This document shows positions 18,570 through 26,367 of a DNA stretch of 64,000 nt, in pieces (position 1 is the stretch's first letter; each line of letters begins with the position of its first letter). The translations under genes were made by a program, and so were the position numbers. This DNA comes from Halobellus clavatus (lineage in GTDB: Archaea > Halobacteriota > Halobacteria > Halobacteriales > Haloferacaceae): NCBI RefSeq assembly GCF_900107195.1, contig NZ_FNPB01000001.1, positions 372,001 through 436,000 of the forward strand. Direction: 5' to 3'. The notes beneath the pieces were generated by a model. That model made no database searches. It saw nothing but the letters and a program-made list of their open reading frames with translations, and had not been told where the DNA came from.

Positions 18570-18992
18570 TCATCGCTTGCGGGGTCGCCTGCGGCGGAAC
18601 GAATCGGTAGCGCGTCGCCACGCGGCACCGAGACCGGCACCGACCGCGTTCACGACGGCGTCGCCGACGCTGGCGGTCCGCGCCGGGATCGTGGCCTGCA
18701 TCGCCTCGACCGTGAGTCCGACGACCGAGGCGACGGCGACGGCGAGTCCGAGCGTCCACACGTCGTCGGCGTCGGTGGCGGTCGCGACGAGCCACGCGAG
18801 GACGGCGTACGCGCCCAGATGGAGCCACACGGTGACGTGGAGGCCGAGCGGTGGCCCGCCGCCGAGGACGGGCACCGCTCCGGCGGTGTCGGCGGCGCCC
18901 GAAGGATCGACGGCGGACGCGACGACGACGGCGACTGTCCAGCCAGCGACGAGAAGCCACGCAGCGTCGACGCGCTCGGTCAGTAGGACCAT
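18570..18992 (-). CDS. VanZ-like membrane protein
   Basis: A 140-residue protein with four hydrophobic segments (about 8-28, 45-70, 78-100 and 110-125). The third-to-fourth loop reads VEAMQATIPARTASVGDAVVNAVGAGLG, matching the conserved E/R...D...N..GA.lG pattern of VanZ-family proteins. Bacterial VanZ gives teicoplanin resistance, but the role of the family in archaea, which lack murein, is unknown. A basic tail (FRRRRPRKR) follows. Confidence 0.8.
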   Translation of the reverse strand: MVLLTERVDAAWLLVAGWTVAVVVASAVDPSGAADTAGAVPVLGGGPPLGLHVTVWLHLGAYAVLAWLVATATDADDVWTLGLAVAVASVVGLTVEAMQATIPARTASVGDAVVNAVGAGLGAAWRRATDSFRRRRPRKR

Positions 18993-19002
18993 TCCGCGGC
19001 CG

Positions 19003-19839
19003 TCAGGATCGGAGTTCGCTCACCATTCCGTCGAGCATCGCCGCCCCCGATTTGAGCAGCGACGGCTTGGTGAGGGCATCGACTTCGGCGCTGGTGAGCT
19101 TGAAATCGAAGATCTCGAGGTTCTGTTCGAGGTGCGTCGGATCGGCAGATTTGGGGATGACCACGACGTTGCGATGCTGGGTCGCCCAGCGCAGGGCCAC
19201 CTGTGCCGGCGTCCGGTCGTACGACTCGGCGATCCGCTGGACATCGGCGTCGTCGAAGACGGTCCCGCGGGCCAGGGGACTGTAGCCGGTGAGGAGCATC
19301 CCCTCCTCCTGACAGTGGCCGAGCATCCCACGCTGTGGCTTGTACGGGTGAAACTGAACCTGATTCGTCAGCACGTCCGCGTCGGCGGCGTCGCGCGCTC
19401 GTTCGAGGAGGATCTGCGGGAAGTTGCTGACGCCGATGTTCGCGACGCGGCCGTCCTCGACGAGGCGGTCCATCGCGTCCATCGTATCCCCGATCGACAC
19501 CAGCGGGTTCGGCCAGTGGAGGAGCAGGAGATCGACGTAGTCGGTCCCGAGTCGATCGAGGCTCGCCTCGGTGGAATCGAGGACGTCGTCGTAGCGGGCG
19601 TTCCCCGGCTTCAGTTTGGTCGTCACGAACAACTCCTCGCGGTCCACGTCGGCGTCCGCGACGGCGCGGCCGACCTCGGCCTCGTTCTCGTACAACTGGG
19701 CGGTGTCGATGTGGCGATATCCCAACTCCAGTGCGGTCGAGACCGCCTCGTAACACGCCTCGCCGGTGAGTTGCCACGTGCCGAGTCCGATCTTCGGCAC
19801 GCGGGTCCCATACGCCTCGGCGTACTCCATTTCGGCCAT
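19003..19839 (-). CDS. Aldo/keto reductase
   Basis: NADPH-dependent reductase of 278 residues with the TIM-barrel AKR signatures: GLGTWQ, GYRHIDTAQLYENE (catalytic Asp and Tyr), VTTKLKP (catalytic Lys), LLLLHWP (catalytic His), NIGVSNF and VVIPKSADPTH near the end for cofactor binding. Its substrate cannot be told from sequence. It overlaps no neighbour and starts 11 bp from the VanZ-like gene. Confidence 0.92.
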   Translation of the reverse strand: MAEMEYAEAYGTRVPKIGLGTWQLTGEACYEAVSTALELGYRHIDTAQLYENEAEVGRAVADADVDREELFVTTKLKPGNARYDDVLDSTEASLDRLGTDYVDLLLLHWPNPLVSIGDTMDAMDRLVEDGRVANIGVSNFPQILLERARDAADADVLTNQVQFHPYKPQRGMLGHCQEEGMLLTGYSPLARGTVFDDADVQRIAESYDRTPAQVALRWATQHRNVVVIPKSADPTHLEQNLEIFDFKLTSAEVDALTKPSLLKSGAAMLDGMVSELRS

Positions 19840-19923
19840 ATCCGCTTTTGCGTCGCCGCCGACGAGAATATGTCGGCAGGGAGGCCGGTTCTGACGCCGC
19901 CGCCCGGCGGTCGCACCCGGCCG

Positions 19924-21411
19924 CTACAGTTCGTAGAGGTCGCCGAACTTCGTCTCGACGTAGTCGACGAAGTAGTCCGCCGTGAACGCCTCGCCCGTCG
20001 CTTTGCGGATCAGTTCCGGAGTCGTGTACCGCTGGCCGTGCTGGTAGACCTGCTCGGTGAGCCAATCGTGCAGCGGGTCGAAGTCGCCCTCGCGGATCTG
20101 TCCCTCGAGGCCGTCGAGTGCCGATTCGGCAGTGGCGTAGAGCTGGGCTGCGAGAACGCTCCCCAGCGAGTACGTCGGGAAGTACCCGAAGTAGCCGTGG
20201 CTCCAGTGGATGTCCTGCAGACAGCCTTCCGCGTCGTTCTCGGGGCGCACGCCGAGATACGACTCCATCTTGTCGTTCCAGACCTCGGGCACGTCCTCGA
20301 CGTCGAGATCGCCGCGGATGAGGTCGCGCTCGATCTCGAACCGGAGGATGATGTGCATATGGTAGGTCAGCTCGTCGGCCTCGACGCGGATGCGGTTGTC
20401 CGGGTAGATCTGGTTTGCGGCCTCGAAGCCGGCCCGAGCGTCGCCGTCGACGCCGAGGTGCTCTTGGACGTGCGGCCAGATCAGGTCCCAGAACGCCTGC
20501 GATCGACCGACGTGGTTCTCCCACAGCCGGGATTGTGACTCGTGGACTGCCAGATCGCGATCCTGGCCGAGCGGCGTCCCGTAGTCTTCCTTGGGCAACC
20601 CGAGGTTGTACGTCGCGTGACCGAACTCGTGGATCGTCGAACTCAACGCGTCCAGCGGATCAGACTCGTCGAACCGGGTCGTGATCCGGCAGTCGAACTG
20701 CGTGCCGAGCGTGAAGGGGTGCGAGGACGTGTCGAGCCGCCCGCGGTCCCAGTCGTAGCCGAGCGAGTCGAGCACCGCCCGGTTCAGTTCCTCCTGCGCC
20801 GTCTCCTCGTAGGTCCCGTCGAAGGGCTGTGCGAGATCGACGTCGCTGGCTTCGATCTCCTCGATCAGCGGGACCAGTTCGTCGCGGAGTCGTTCGAGGA
20901 TCTGCTCGGTGGTGTCGATGCCGAGATACGGCTCGTACTCCTCGAAGAGCACCTCGTAGGGGTCGCGGTCGGGGTCGATCTGGCGGGCGTACTCCCGCTT
21001 GAGTTCCACCAGCCGTTCGAGCGTCGGCGCGAAAGCGTCGAAGTCGCTCTCGGCCTTGGCGTCCTCCCACGTGGCCAGGGCGTTCGACGTCGTCTCCGAG
21101 ATGTCCTCGACGAGGTCGTTCGAGACCCGCACGGCGCGCCGCTGCTTGCGCCTGATCTCGCGGACGACGGCTTCCTGTTCGGGGTCGAGGTCGTCCCCCT
21201 CGGCGTCGTCGAGGTACGCCGCGAGCGCGTCGTCGGTGAGCAGTTCGTGTTCGAGCGACGACAGCGTCGACTGCTGCTTCGAGCGGGCCGGCTGCCCGCC
21301 GGCCGGCATCATCACCTGCTGGTCCCACGACAGCATCTCCTCGACGTTCCCGACGTTCGTCAGCCGGCGGACGTGGCCGAGGAAGTCGTCGTAGGTGTCG
21401 ATCGTACTCAT
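19924..21411 (-). CDS. M32 metallocarboxypeptidase (Taq-type)
   Basis: Zinc or cobalt carboxypeptidase of 495 residues, similar to the Thermus and Pyrococcus enzymes. The HExxH motif is HEFGH at residues 261-265 and the third ligand is in HESQSRLWEN (Glu291). Other family marks are LSWDQQVMMP near the N-terminus, DCRITTRFDESD and HWSHGYFGYFPTYSLG. Long, helical and acidic, with no signal peptide, so it is cytoplasmic and acts on peptides. Confidence 0.94.
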   Translation of the reverse strand: MSTIDTYDDFLGHVRRLTNVGNVEEMLSWDQQVMMPAGGQPARSKQQSTLSSLEHELLTDDALAAYLDDAEGDDLDPEQEAVVREIRRKQRRAVRVSNDLVEDISETTSNALATWEDAKAESDFDAFAPTLERLVELKREYARQIDPDRDPYEVLFEEYEPYLGIDTTEQILERLRDELVPLIEEIEASDVDLAQPFDGTYEETAQEELNRAVLDSLGYDWDRGRLDTSSHPFTLGTQFDCRITTRFDESDPLDALSSTIHEFGHATYNLGLPKEDYGTPLGQDRDLAVHESQSRLWENHVGRSQAFWDLIWPHVQEHLGVDGDARAGFEAANQIYPDNRIRVEADELTYHMHIILRFEIERDLIRGDLDVEDVPEVWNDKMESYLGVRPENDAEGCLQDIHWSHGYFGYFPTYSLGSVLAAQLYATAESALDGLEGQIREGDFDPLHDWLTEQVYQHGQRYTTPELIRKATGEAFTADYFVDYVETKFGDLYEL

Positions 21412-21692
21412 ACGTCGTCCGGTTGGACCTCGAACTACTATACCGTTCGTATTCGCTCAGTGACCGTCGACGGGAGAGGGGGCCCGTCTCGCGATTCGAC
21501 CGGTCACACCGTTTATATCGATGGGCCAAGAACGGCTCGACAGCCGACGCCGAGGCCAGCAGCCCGAACGCCGTCGACGACGCGGCTCGCTGCGATCGGG
21601 CACGGCGCGGAGTTCACAGATATGAGAGGACGCCACGGGGCACCGGGGAGCGGGATGTGGCGGGCGGCCCGTTCGGCGGGAGGGGTGTCGCG

Positions 21693-22619
21693 ATGAAAGA
21701 CGAACTGGACCACAGCATCGACCCGACCGACCGAGTAGGGATGAGCGACGACGACCCCTGGGCCATCTCGCTCGAGGATTCGACCGTTCAGGAGTCGCTC
21801 ACCGAGACCCGCCGAATCATCAATCGCCAACTCGACATCGCGGAGAACATCAACGACGAGTCGTTCAAGATGATTCGGTTGAATCTCGTCTTTCTCGGCG
21901 GGATTGCGACGGTCATCTTCTCCGCACGGGAGCTGTTCGTCAGCGCGATTCTGTTCGTCTCCATCGGGATGGGGTTCATTTCGGTCTCGCTACTCCTGTC
22001 GTCGTACACCTACGGCAGTATGGCGCTCTACGGCGGGTTCGGGGACTCCCCCGCGCTCGACTTCGAGAAGCTCTCGGGCGTCAATATGATGAGTAGTTAC
22101 GAGACGGTCCTCGGAGAGTACGATCAGATCCGCCGGGAACTCCCGTCCTCGGACGAGTTCCGCGCCATCCTCCTCTCGGATCACGAGAAGGGCGTCCTCC
22201 ACAACAACGTCGAGATCAAGTCGTGTTGGTCGATCCTCCGTCACGGCTCGGTCCTGCTCTACATCGGCATCATCGCCATCGCGATCGGCGTCGGGACCGA
22301 GTTCATTGACCCATCGAGAGCCTGGCGGTCCGTCCTGCGCGGTGTCGGGGGGCTCATCATCGTCATCGGGGTCACGTCGACGCTCAAGTCGATCTCCGTC
22401 GTCAGTGCACACATGAACCGCCTGCGGGACGAAGAGCGGTTCGACTACGACTACTACGGTCACGACTTCTTCCAGGACGCGCCGCTGTTCCTCGCGAAGT
22501 ACTACCTCGTCCTGTACAACTGGCTGTTCTCCAGGAGCGACGACGAGGACGGAGACGACGGAGACGAGGGCGACGACGAGGCGGACCCAGACGGGCGAGG
22601 AAACGGAGATCGAGCGTAA
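21693..22619 (+). CDS. Unknown membrane protein with acidic C-tail
   Basis: A 308-residue protein with hydrophobic segments at about 65-80, 85-110, 190-210 and 220-240 and a C-terminal tail of nearly continuous Asp/Glu (about 283-308). Residues 25-55 look helical (TETRRIINRQLDIAENIND). I recognise no family. The start is placed at MKDELDHS because GGAGGGG lies just upstream; MSDDDPW, 16 codons later, is the alternative. It is convergent with the methyltransferase gene of the putative borosin locus, so it is probably not part of it. Confidence 0.7.
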   Translation: MKDELDHSIDPTDRVGMSDDDPWAISLEDSTVQESLTETRRIINRQLDIAENINDESFKMIRLNLVFLGGIATVIFSARELFVSAILFVSIGMGFISVSLLLSSYTYGSMALYGGFGDSPALDFEKLSGVNMMSSYETVLGEYDQIRRELPSSDEFRAILLSDHEKGVLHNNVEIKSCWSILRHGSVLLYIGIIAIAIGVGTEFIDPSRAWRSVLRGVGGLIIVIGVTSTLKSISVVSAHMNRLRDEERFDYDYYGHDFFQDAPLFLAKYYLVLYNWLFSRSDDEDGDDGDEGDDEADPDGRGNGDRA

Positions 22620-22655
22620 CCGCGGCGCAGGCGACTGGCGATCCCGGAACGAGCG

Positions 22656-23444
22656 TCACTCCGGACGCGCGATCAGACAGATACTCCGGGTGTCGAGATC
22701 GTACTCCGAGCCGCGCAGGTCCCCGTAGAGGTGCGCGATCTGCAGGCCGTTGCGTTCTAACACGGCGCTGATCTCGGTGACGTTGTAGAGGCGGAGGAAG
22801 TACTGGAAGTCCACCCGCTCGCCGTCGCGCCAGAGGAACCGGTCGGTGATCTGTCGGCCGGTTTCCGGCTCGAACGTCAGTTCGTCGGCGACGACGAGGT
22901 CCTCGTCCGCGTACACGCGACTCCCGGAGAGGTTCCGGACGACGAAGTCGCGGTCGACGATTTCCATCAGCACCCGTCCGTCGTCCTTCACGGCGCGAGC
23001 GATCTCCGAGAGCACCTGCTCGTTCTCCTCGTCGCTGAAGTAGCCGAAGCTGTTGAAGATGTTGTACACGGCGTCGAACCGGTCGGCTTCGTACGGTAGC
23101 CGTCGCATATCGCCCTGGACGTATGCGGGTCCTTCGGGAGTGGTCGCCTCCTCGCGGGCGACGTCCAGGAGGCCGCGGGACGCGTCCAGCCCGTGGACGT
23201 CGTAGCCCGCCTCGTCTAAGATGTTCGCGACGCGACCGTGTCCGCACGCGAGGTCGAGGATGCGGTCGTCCCCCGAGAGGTCGAGGAGTTCGGCGATATG
23301 CTCGGCGTCGGCTCTGGAGTTACTCAGCGTTCCCGCCGCGGAGGCGGTCAGTTCGTAGACGCCGTCTTCGTACAGCGGGAGGTAGTTGTCGGGGTCGAAC
23401 GTTCGCTCGAAATCGAACGCCGGCGTCTCGTCGTCAGCAGTCAT
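22656..23444 (-). CDS. Class I SAM-dependent methyltransferase
   Basis: A 262-residue Rossmann-fold methyltransferase. Motif I is ILDLACGHGRVANIL, followed by VHGLDAS (SAM ribose binding), YVQGDMRRLPY and FDAVYNIFNSFGYF. The C-terminal half is a beta-rich region, LWRDGERVDFQYFLRLYNV, ending in ICLIARPE. The substrate is unknown. It begins 29 bp after the stop of the borosin-type methylase on the same strand, so the two are likely co-transcribed and it is a candidate tailoring enzyme; a coincidental neighbour is also possible. Confidence 0.87.
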   Translation of the reverse strand: MTADDETPAFDFERTFDPDNYLPLYEDGVYELTASAAGTLSNSRADAEHIAELLDLSGDDRILDLACGHGRVANILDEAGYDVHGLDASRGLLDVAREEATTPEGPAYVQGDMRRLPYEADRFDAVYNIFNSFGYFSDEENEQVLSEIARAVKDDGRVLMEIVDRDFVVRNLSGSRVYADEDLVVADELTFEPETGRQITDRFLWRDGERVDFQYFLRLYNVTEISAVLERNGLQIAHLYGDLRGSEYDLDTRSICLIARPE

Positions 23445-23472
23445 CCGTGGTGAGACGAATCCAATCCATCAC

Positions 23473-24297
23473 TCAGTTCCCCTCGTCGGTGATCCGGTCT
23501 AAGTGGTCTTCGGCGGTGGCCGCCGCCAGCAGCGTCTCGTTCGCGGGCGGTTTCGCCCCGATCGGCGGAACGTACAGCGAGTCCAGCGTGGTGACGGTGT
23601 CGGCGACCGATTCGATCGCGCCCAGTTCGATGCGCCGGAGGTTCGGTTCGCCGAAGGGCTGCGTCGCCGAGCGGACGAACACGACCTCGTGGTCCGAGCC
23701 GTAGGAGTCTTGGAGATACGTTCGCAGCCGTTCGAACCGCTTCGGGTCGCTGTCCTTGGAGGTCTGTAGTCGCGTCTCGACGACGCCGACCTGATAGAGC
23801 AACAGCGGGACGTGTTCGTCGATCTCGTACTCGTGGATGAGGAGGTTCGTGGCCTCGTGGAGCTGGAGCCCGTCGAGCGGGTCGATGCCGAGATCGACAA
23901 AGAGCGTCCCCAGCGACGAGACGCCGGGGATGGTCTCGACGGTCATCTCGCGCTCGGCCGCTTTCTGCGTCAGCAGTGACCCGGCGCTCGAACCGACCGA
24001 GGGGTGGCCGTAGACCGCCAGCGCGACGGGAGCGTCGCTCGAGGCCGCCCTGTCGAGTACCGTGTCGGCGATCCGGTCGTAGATCTCGATTCGCTCTTCG
24101 CCCTCGCGGTACAGCGTTTCCACGGAGTGCACGTCGCCGTCGAGTTGCTCCCGAAAGTACTCGATGACCAGTTCGTTCGGGTTCTGGACGTACACGGCCG
24201 CAGCGCGTTCGAGCGCCGTCCACGCCTCCCGGGTGAGTTGTTGCGTCCCGACCATTCCGGTCCCGATCCGATACACGTCGGCGGCGTCTACGCCCAT
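23473..24297 (-). CDS. Borosin-type peptide backbone N-methyltransferase (split form)
   Basis: A 274-residue tetrapyrrole-methylase-fold SAM enzyme. N-terminal YRIGTGMVGTQQLT (about 9-22) is the first TP-methylase motif. Y63-x5-R69-x3-Y73 (LYREGEERIEIY) matches the spacing of the catalytic Y66, R72 and Y76 I recall for fungal OphMA. Residues 96-99 are YGHP, followed by IPGVSSLGTLFVDLGIDP and QLHEATNLL, the pattern that separates borosin methylases from cobalamin or diphthamide enzymes. No precursor is fused to it; a separate candidate precursor is encoded divergently 241 bp away. GAAGGAG precedes the start, and a GTG three codons upstream is an alternative. A TATA-like TAATAAAT lies at 24348-24355. 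Confidence 0.85.
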   Translation of the reverse strand: MGVDAADVYRIGTGMVGTQQLTREAWTALERAAAVYVQNPNELVIEYFREQLDGDVHSVETLYREGEERIEIYDRIADTVLDRAASSDAPVALAVYGHPSVGSSAGSLLTQKAAEREMTVETIPGVSSLGTLFVDLGIDPLDGLQLHEATNLLIHEYEIDEHVPLLLYQVGVVETRLQTSKDSDPKRFERLRTYLQDSYGSDHEVVFVRSATQPFGEPNLRRIELGAIESVADTVTTLDSLYVPPIGAKPPANETLLAAATAEDHLDRITDEGN

Positions 24298-24500
24298 CTC
24301 CCACACTCCTTCGGCCAAGGCATCGGTGATGCGTTCCGGAGGGCGAGTAATAAATCTCGCGTCGAAGCGGATGAGTACCGTTCCGGCACGGACCGGCCAC
24401 CGACCGACAGCGGGGGACGCGCCCACCGAAGCAAGCGGGGGTCCACGGACCAGCGACGGGGCGACCCCGCCGAGGAGTCGTGTACATTCGCCCGGTTCGC

Positions 24501-24538
24501 CGAAAACGCTTAAGTGGTGTGACCCGCCACCACTTGGT
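24501..24538 (+). promoter_or_regulatory. Promoter and operator-like inverted repeat of the borosin precursor
   Basis: CGAAAAC (BRE-like) runs into GCTTAAG (TATA-like, about 24508-24514), 28 bp from the ATG at 24539, so a leaderless transcript is expected. A perfect inverted repeat, AAGTGGTG (24512-24519) and CACCACTT (24528-24535), spans from the TATA element to just before the start codon, where a bound protein would block transcription. Confidence 0.6.
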
Positions 24539-24892
24539 ATGTCTGGACTGACAGAACTGATGCGCCAGGTCGTCCGCGACGACGAACTGCGTGTCGAACT
24601 GGAAGCTAATCCCGAATCCGTGTTCGACGAGTACGAACTGAACGACGCGGAGCGGGAGGCCGTTCGCCGCGGGGACGACGAGCGAATCAGTTCTCTCGTC
24701 GACGCTAACGCCGACGACAACATCGGTTACACCGGCGACTCCGACGACAACATCGGTTATACTGGCGACTCCGACGATAACATCGGCTACACCGGCGACT
24801 CAGACGACAACATCGGCTACACTGGCGACTCCGACGACAACATCGGCTACACCGGCGACTCAGACGACAACATCGGCTACACCGGCGACTAA
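24539..24892 (+). CDS. Putative borosin precursor peptide with six core repeats
   Basis: A 117-residue acidic peptide. Residues 1-55 form a helical leader (MSGLTELMRQVV, DELRVELEANPESVFDEYEL, AEREAVRRGD) that resembles the LigA-like borosin-binding domain of split-borosin precursors such as Shewanella SonA, as I recall it. Residues 59-117 are six tandem copies of DDNIGYTGDS, the last ending at GYTGD. All base differences among the 30-bp units are synonymous. No signal peptide, membrane segment or cysteine. I infer that the methylase at 23473-24297 alpha-N-methylates the repeated core. Alternative: a repetitive acidic protein unrelated to RiPPs, which the adjacent methylase makes unlikely. Confidence 0.82.
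   Translation: MSGLTELMRQVVRDDELRVELEANPESVFDEYELNDAEREAVRRGDDERISSLVDANADDNIGYTGDSDDNIGYTGDSDDNIGYTGDSDDNIGYTGDSDDNIGYTGDSDDNIGYTGD
24713..24889 (+). repeat. 30-bp in-frame coding repeat, six copies
   Basis: Units start at 24713, 24743, 24773, 24803, 24833 and 24863; the sixth is cut to 27 bp by the stop codon. Changes between units (GGT/GGC, TAC/TAT, ACC/ACT, GAC/GAT, TCC/TCA) are all at third positions, so the peptide DDNIGYTGDS is invariant. Confidence 0.97.
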
Positions 24893-24938
24893 ACGTCGCT
24901 GTCGTCGACCCGATCGATACGCAGATACAGTGGAGCCA

Positions 24939-24980
24939 GCCTCCCTGACTATTTCTTAGCGTTCCAGTGAGTAGGGAGGC
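24939..24980. terminator. Hairpin between precursor and M24 gene
   Basis: GCCTCCCT (24939-24946) and AGGGAGGC (24973-24980) form a perfect 8-bp stem, extendable with a bulge. It lies 47 bp after the precursor stop and just upstream of the M24 promoter. It could end the precursor transcript or act as an operator for the next gene. Confidence 0.45.
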
Positions 24981-24990
24981 GAACCAGTCG

Positions 24991-24997
24991 ATTTATT
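24991..24997 (+). promoter_or_regulatory. TATA-like element of the M24-family gene
   Basis: ATTTATT lies 25-31 bp before the GTG at 25022, the spacing expected for a leaderless haloarchaeal transcript. It supports the GTG start and shows that this gene need not depend on the precursor promoter. Confidence 0.5.
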
Positions 24998-25021
24998 GTG
25001 AATTGCCCCTCTGGATTCACC

Positions 25022-26182
25022 GTGACAACGAAGGTCCCCGAACGGGAGTTTGCGCTACGGATCCAGCAGGTCAGGGACTACCTCGCTGAGCAAGAGGCCG
25101 ACGCCGCCGTCTGGTTCGACGCGACCAGTATCGAGTACGTAAGCGGCTTCCACCACGTCCAGACTGAACGCCCGGTCGTCCTCGCGCTGACCGACGAGCG
25201 GATCGAGATCACCGTTCCGCGACTGGAGGTCGAGCGAGTCGAGGAGAACACCCGAATCGACGCGGTGCACAGCTACTTTGATTACCCCGGCGGAGCGCCG
25301 ATCTCGACGGCCGCCGAGATGCTGGACGGCCTCGGCGTCGAGTCCGTGCTGGCGGATGCCGACGGCGCACCGGGCGTGATGGGCTACGAGGGTCCGCCGC
25401 TCAGCGACTTCGTCGACGTCGACGACCAGGACTGGGTCGGCGAGATGCGAGAGGCCAAGAGCGACGTCGAGATCGACCTGATTCGCGAGTCTGCGAAGTG
25501 GTCGAACCTCGCTCACCGGTATCTCGCCGACTACACGGAGCCGGGTGCACATCCGATTACGGTGAGCCAGCGGGCGTCGACCGACGCCTCCCGGGCGATG
25601 CTGGATGCGCTGGGCTCGGAGTACGCGGTGCGGATGCGCGGTGAGGGACCCGTCCACGCCGGGTACATCAGCGCCGAGGAGACGGCACTTCCGCACGGGC
25701 ACTCCCCCAACGCCCGCCTGGAACGGGGCGACGTCCTGATTACGGGTGCGACCGCGAACCTCGACGGCTACTACTCCGAGTTGGAACGGACGATGTTCGT
25801 GAGCGAGGTCAGCGACGAACAGGAGCACTACTTCGAGATTATGCTCGAATCCCAGGAGGTCGCCTTCGACGCGATGGGGCCGGGAGTCCCGCTCAGCCAC
25901 GTCGATCAGGCCGTCTGGGACTACTTCGAAGAGCAGGGCGTCACCGACCTCGCGCGCCACCACGTCGGCCACAACATCGGCCTCGGGGGGCACGAGCCGC
26001 CGTACATCGACCGGGGCGCTGATGGCGAGATGAAGCCCGGCCACGTGTACACGATCGAGCCCGGGATCTACACCGAGACCGAGGGCTATCGGCACTCCGA
26101 CACGGTCGCGATCACCGAAGACGGTCTCGACTTCCTCACCTTCTATCCGCGGGACTTAGAATCGAACGTCATCCGGGAGTAG
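25022..26182 (+). CDS. Creatinase-like M24 (pita-bread) family protein
   Basis: A 386-residue two-domain protein: a creatinase-N domain (about 1-135) and a pita-bread domain (about 145-380). It has HHVGHNIGLGGHE and IEPGIY, as in aminopeptidase P. The two metal-binding Asp residues of the DxG...SD motif are replaced (GATANLDGYYSELERT), and the last Glu motif reads GYRHSDT. Creatinase, which needs no metal, also shows an LERT version. It may therefore hydrolyse a C-N bond without metal. It follows the borosin precursor and could process it, but similar genes occur widely in haloarchaea. Confidence 0.82.
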   Translation: MTTKVPEREFALRIQQVRDYLAEQEADAAVWFDATSIEYVSGFHHVQTERPVVLALTDERIEITVPRLEVERVEENTRIDAVHSYFDYPGGAPISTAAEMLDGLGVESVLADADGAPGVMGYEGPPLSDFVDVDDQDWVGEMREAKSDVEIDLIRESAKWSNLAHRYLADYTEPGAHPITVSQRASTDASRAMLDALGSEYAVRMRGEGPVHAGYISAEETALPHGHSPNARLERGDVLITGATANLDGYYSELERTMFVSEVSDEQEHYFEIMLESQEVAFDAMGPGVPLSHVDQAVWDYFEEQGVTDLARHHVGHNIGLGGHEPPYIDRGADGEMKPGHVYTIEPGIYTETEGYRHSDTVAITEDGLDFLTFYPRDLESNVIRE

Positions 26183-26304
26183 CGGGGACGTCACCGACGC
26201 GGCCCACGTTGCCGCTGCTGTGTGTCGGAGTGAGTCGGGTACGAATTCCGCTCCGCCGGGATGTCGACTCGGCGGCCCATTCGTCCGCCACGGAGCCCGC
26301 ACGA

Positions 26305-26367
26305 TCCGCGGCTGCCGCTACTACCACACGAATATTGCACGGTCCGCGGCTGCCGCTACTACCACAC
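26305..26367. repeat. 25-bp direct repeat, two copies
   Basis: The same 25 bp, beginning TCCGCGGCTGCCGCTACT, occurs at 26305-26329 and 26343-26367, separated by 13 bp containing AATATT. The second copy touches the stop codon of the photolyase gene. It lies in the spacer between convergent M24 and phr genes. Confidence 0.85.

Noticed and set aside
24713-24889. Repetitive peptide as an ice-binding, S-layer or cell-wall repeat protein
   Set aside because: No signal peptide or membrane anchor is present, and the adjacent borosin-type methylase and LigA-like leader give a more specific explanation.
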